DNA of 7,930 nt, from contig LUTY01000006.1 of assembly GCA_001640045.1 (NCBI GenBank), positions 1-7,930 of the forward strand, given 5' to 3'. This document shows, in pieces, positions 5,396 to 7,930 of this stretch (its first letter is position 1; each line of letters opens with the position of its first letter). The notes beneath the pieces were generated by a model. The model saw nothing but the letters and a program-made list of their open reading frames with translations. It had not been told where the DNA came from and ran no database searches. The position numbers and the translations under genes were made by a program. The DNA is from Candidatus Thiomargarita nelsonii. Its GTDB lineage: Bacteria > Pseudomonadota > Gammaproteobacteria > Beggiatoales > Beggiatoaceae.

Positions 5396-5471
5396 TCTCG
5401 TTCCCACGCTCTGCGTGGGAATGCCTGCTTGGACGCTCCGCGTCCTGCTTTGCTCCGCGTTGGAACGAGAA
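5396..5471. repeat. Paired-hairpin intergenic repeat, copy 3 (inverted)
   Basis: TTCCCACGC-TCT-GCGTGGGAA (5401-5421) and GGACGC-TCC-GCGTCC (5431-5445) are followed by CTCCGCGTTGGAACGAGAAA. It is the same family as the copies at 1691 and 3180, in opposite orientation, with the outer TCTCGTTCC/GGAACGAGA ends forming an inverted repeat around the whole unit. It sits immediately after the prs stop codon. Confidence 0.8.
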
Positions 5472-5478
5472 AAACTGA

Positions 5479-6453
5479 TTAATCTATAAACAACGAACTG
5501 AGCGATTCTTCTTGACTAATCCGGCGCATACTTTCAGCCAACATTTCGGCAATACTCAATTGACGAATGCGTACACAGGCAGCAGCGTCCTCTTTTAAGG
5601 GAATAGTATCTGTTACCACTAATTCATCAAGTTTTGAAGCTTCAATCTTTTTCACCGCATTACCTGATAACACTGGATGTGTACAATAAGCGACAACTTT
5701 AGCGGCACCTTGTTCTTTAAGCGCACCGGCGGCTTCACATAAAGTACCTGCGGTATCAACCATATCGTCGATAATAATACAAGTACGATTTTCTACATCG
5801 CCAATAATATTCATCACTTTCGCCTCATTCGGGCGAGGACGACGTTTATCAATAATGGCTAAATCGGCATCGTCGATTTGCTTTGCTAAAGCTCTCGCAC
5901 GAACAACGCCGCCAACATCCGGTGAGACAACCATCAAATTAGGATATTCATGTCGCCAAATATCGCCCAATAAAATGGGTGAGGCATAAATATTATCAAC
6001 CGCTAAATCAAAAAAACCTTGAATTTGATCAGCATGTAAATCCACCGTCAGTACACGATCAGCACCAACGCTGCCGATCAGTTTGGCGACAACTTTAGCG
6101 CTAATGGGGACACGGGCGGAACGAGGGCGACGATCTTGACGGGAATAACCAAAATAGGGAATGACACAGGTGATACGGCTTGCTGATGCTCGCCGCAGTG
6201 CATCGACTAACACCAGTAATTCCATCAAATGATCATTGGTAGGTCGACAGGTAGGCTGGATAATAAAGACATCTTTACCGCGAACATTCTCGCGGATTTC
6301 GACCATGATTTCGTCATCACGAAAACGACTAACGACAGCATTGCCCAAGGGTAAATTCAGATGAGCCACAACGGCTTTTGCTAAAGCCTGATTGGCATTA
6401 CCCGTAAATACCCTCATTCGGCTTGATACATCCGAAGCATCTGCGGGATTCAT
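5479..6453 (-). CDS. prs: Ribose-phosphate pyrophosphokinase (PRPP synthetase)
   Basis: This enzyme makes 5-phosphoribosyl-1-pyrophosphate from ribose-5-phosphate and ATP in the cytosol, feeding purine, pyrimidine, His, Trp and NAD synthesis. The class I signatures are all present: [13 protein letters not shown] near the N terminus, the ATP-binding [18 protein letters not shown] (103-120), the metal-binding [11 protein letters not shown] (138-148), the catalytic flexible loop [10 protein letters not shown] (202-211) and the PRPP/ribose-phosphate loop DDMVDTAGT (229-237). At 324 residues it is slightly longer than the usual 312-319. The Met at residue 13 (MRVFTGN) aligns better with known starts; neither ATG has a strong ribosome site. 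It follows tRNA-Gln and ispE in the conserved order and looks fully intact. Confidence 0.97.
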   Translation of the reverse strand: MNPADASDVSSRMRVFTGNANQALAKAVVAHLNLPLGNAVVSRFRDDEIMVEIRENVRGKDVFIIQPTCRPTNDHLMELLVLVDALRRASASRITCVIPYFGYSRQDRRPRSARVPISAKVVAKLIGSVGADRVLTVDLHADQIQGFFDLAVDNIYASPILLGDIWRHEYPNLMVVSPDVGGVVRARALAKQIDDADLAIIDKRRPRPNEAKVMNIIGDVENRTCIIIDDMVDTAGTLCEAAGALKEQGAAKVVAYCTHPVLSGNAVKKIEASKLDELVVTDTIPLKEDAAACVRIRQLSIAEMLAESMRRISQEESLSSLFID

Positions 6454-6481
6454 TGGAAAATGATTGAGGATTTAATGAAAG

Positions 6482-6555
6482 TGGCTGGGGTGCCAGGATT
6501 CGAACCTGGGATCCCGAGACCAAAACCCAGTGCCTTACCACTTGGCTACACCCCA
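6482..6555 (-). tRNA. glnT: tRNA-Gln (UUG anticodon)
   Basis: The minus strand gives a complete cloverleaf of 74 bases including an encoded CCA. The acceptor stem is TGGGGTG/CACCCCA, the D stem GCC/GGC, and the anticodon stem CTGGG/CTCGG with loop TTTTGGT, placing TTG at the anticodon. The T arm is CCAGG-TTCGAAT-CCTGG. A UUG anticodon reads CAA and, by wobble, CAG. It lies between ispE and prs, as is common in Gammaproteobacteria, probably co-transcribed and processed out. Confidence 0.95.
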
Positions 6556-6598
6556 ATAAATTGAATTGAAAATAGATAGTGATGATTATTGTAACAAA

Positions 6599-7489
6599 TC
6601 ATCTATGCTTTTGTAAAGCATTCAAAGCCGGAGAAATATTTCTCCCCCGTGCCACAAAACCATACCATACACTTGGCAATTGAGCAAGTACAGCCTGAGC
6701 TTGTGCGCGGCTTTCAAAGCGTGCAAATAGACACGCGCCTGTTCCCGTCAATCGTGCGGGACTATATTGACTTAGCCAATCAAGGGCTTGTCCCACTTGC
6801 GGATAAAGACGACGCACAACATTTTCACAGACGTTGCGACTTTGACCAGCAAAGAATTCGGCTATTGTGATACATAATGCATCGCGTGTCAAGTCTTTTG
6901 TTGAAAAAATTTCAGCCGTTGATACGTGACACCCCGGGTGAATGACGAAATACCAAGGCTCATCAAGCTCAATCGGCTTTAATGACTCGCCAACGCCCTC
7001 CGCCCAGGCAGCGTGACCCTGTACAAAAACGGGCACATCCGCACCTAAGCTTAATCCAAGCTGCGCGAGTATATCAGATGATAATTGTAAATGCCAGAGT
7101 TGATTTAATGCTAATAAAGTCGTCGCGGCATCGGAGCTACCTCCACCTAAGCCGCCACCCATTGGGATTTTTTTTTCAACTTGTATATCAGCACCCAAGG
7201 ATGTGCCACTGTATTGTTTGAGCAAACGCGCCGCCCGCAAGACTATATCTTGCTCAGGGGGCAAATCTTTCGCGCTGGACTGACACGACAACTGTCCATC
7301 GGGGCGCACATTAAAATATAAATCGTCGCAAAAGTCAAGAAATTGAAAAAGGGTTTGCAAATTGTGGTAGCCATCCGCCCGTTGTGAGGTGATGTGCAAA
7401 AATAAGTTGAGTTTGGCGGGGGCTAAATAATTATTTTTTTTTATCATGGGATTCATTTTTTTTATTTTATTTAATCGGTAGCGAATCAT
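6599..7489 (-). CDS. ispE: 4-diphosphocytidyl-2-C-methyl-D-erythritol kinase
   Basis: IspE phosphorylates CDP-methylerythritol at the 2-hydroxyl with ATP, the fourth step of the MEP isoprenoid pathway, in the cytosol. GHMP-kinase signatures are clear: PAKLNLFLHI (24-33) with the conserved Lys at 26, RADGYHNLQTLFQFLD (37-52), the glycine-rich ATP loop PMGGGLGGGSSDAA (109-122), GADVPVF (149-155) with the likely catalytic Asp at 151, and the C-terminal TGTGACLFA motif. The 296-residue frame is about 14 residues longer than E. coli IspE; internal Met codons at 12 (7456) or 15 (7447) would give about 282-285 residues and are more likely starts. No clear Shine-Dalgarno supports any of them. lolB, often upstream, is absent here. 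Confidence 0.96.
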   Translation of the reverse strand: MIRYRLNKIKKMNPMIKKNNYLAPAKLNLFLHITSQRADGYHNLQTLFQFLDFCDDLYFNVRPDGQLSCQSSAKDLPPEQDIVLRAARLLKQYSGTSLGADIQVEKKIPMGGGLGGGSSDAATTLLALNQLWHLQLSSDILAQLGLSLGADVPVFVQGHAAWAEGVGESLKPIELDEPWYFVIHPGCHVSTAEIFSTKDLTRDALCITIAEFFAGQSRNVCENVVRRLYPQVGQALDWLSQYSPARLTGTGACLFARFESRAQAQAVLAQLPSVWYGFVARGRNISPALNALQKHR

Positions 7490-7615
7490 GAAACGAAGTT
7501 CGCTATGCTAATTATTTATTATAACCGCTTTAGGTGGCAACTTTAGCATGTTATACTCTCAAAGAGCTTTTTCGATTAGAGCTGTAATTAACTGAGTCGT
7601 TGTGAAAAACAGAAC
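7490..7615. promoter_or_regulatory. Divergent promoter region between ispE and the transporter gene
   Basis: For the leftward ispE operon a perfect TATAAT -10 hexamer lies on the minus strand at 7523-7518, with no good -35 at 17 bases. A transcript from it would start near 7510, leaving a leader of about 50-60 bases to the internal ATG codons. For the rightward gene a TATACT -10 lies at 7552-7557, with a poor -35 (TTTAGG, 7529-7534). Both calls are from sequence alone. Confidence 0.45.
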
Positions 7616-7930
7616 ATGAAAAATATCGTACTATTATCAGGATTTTTATTTGTCGGCTTGATTACTTCTCAATTATTACCGTCGCTTATTATTGCGGATT
7701 ATTATGCCGGTTTTACACACACCATTAGGATTCTGACAACCGTAGGTCTGGGATTCATCATGATTCGTGTTGGCTATGAATTTGATATTGATAAGAGCAG
7801 ATTAAAGGCATACGGCTGGGATTATGTAGTGGCTGCTACCGCCGCAACATTCCCTTGGTTATTCGTTGCCCTTTATTTTGTTTTTGTTCTCTCAGATGCG
7901 AGCACTATTGCTGTATGGAAAGAGTCATTG
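7616..7930 (+). CDS. Integral membrane transporter, probably cation:proton antiporter-like (partial, 3' end off window)
   Basis: An open frame runs from ATG at 7616 to the window edge: 105 codons with no stop. The product begins MKNIVLLSGFLFVGLITSQL, a hydrophobic helix of about 20 residues. A second helix follows around 38-50 (ILTTVGLGFIMI), then a charged loop GYEFDIDKSRLKAYGWDYV and a third helix at about 71-92 (VVAATAATFPWLFVALYFVF). The helix spacing and the GLGFIMIRVGYEFDID segment recall Na+/H+ or K+/H+ antiporters of the CPA type, where an early helix pair precedes the core; I am not certain of the family. It would lie in the inner membrane. It is transcribed divergently from ispE. 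Confidence 0.6.
   Translation, partial: MKNIVLLSGFLFVGLITSQLLPSLIIADYYAGFTHTIRILTTVGLGFIMIRVGYEFDIDKSRLKAYGWDYVVAATAATFPWLFVALYFVFVLSDASTIAVWKESL

Noticed and set aside
6649..7221. Two plus-strand frames inside ispE.
   Set aside because: They are mirror frames of the clearly conserved IspE coding sequence.

Overview
The window looks like a chromosomal contig from a gammaproteobacterium, probably a Thiotrichales/Beggiatoaceae-like sulfur bacterium. Two things support this. First, ispE, tRNA-Gln(UUG), prs, rplY and pth follow one another in the conserved gammaproteobacterial order, all on the minus strand. Second, the spacers are crowded with short palindromic repeats of the kind I associate with large filamentous sulfur bacteria. 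The repeat argument is from memory and is the weaker one.

Right part (about 5290-7930): a divergent spacer separates a rightward membrane transporter, cut by the window edge, from leftward ispE, tRNA-Gln and prs. Below prs lies a repeat-rich spacer. It is followed by a compact leader with a strong terminator and a competing antiterminator pairing, and then the start codon of rplY (ribosomal protein bL25).

Middle part (about 3282-5289): rplY breaks off after about 26 recognisable codons, and pth (peptidyl-tRNA hydrolase) resumes only for its C-terminal third. Between them is a degraded group II intron on the minus strand. Its 3' end is well preserved: domain V, a domain VI helix with a bulged branch-point A, and a 3' splice site ending in AC next to the pth codons. 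Its maturase has lost the N-terminal part of the reverse transcriptase but keeps YADD, the X/thumb region and an HNH endonuclease. About 340 bases between the maturase remnant and rplY are unexplained, and their structured, purine-rich strand is the opposite one. So the rplY-pth locus is broken; pth is normally essential, so a second copy, a split intron or an assembly error is needed to explain it.

Left part (1-3281): two accessory transcription units on the minus strand. One gene encodes a nucleotidyltransferase-5-like protein. The other unit is a tightly overlapping pair, a divergent DprA/Smf-like protein with a C-terminal winged helix and a minimal HAD-fold phosphatase-like protein. The pair might be a small nucleotide- or DNA-sensing conflict module, but this is inference only. 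Spacers here hold a 200-bp MITE-like element with nested terminal inverted repeats, several copies of a paired-hairpin repeat, and a palindrome that sits directly after two different stop codons.
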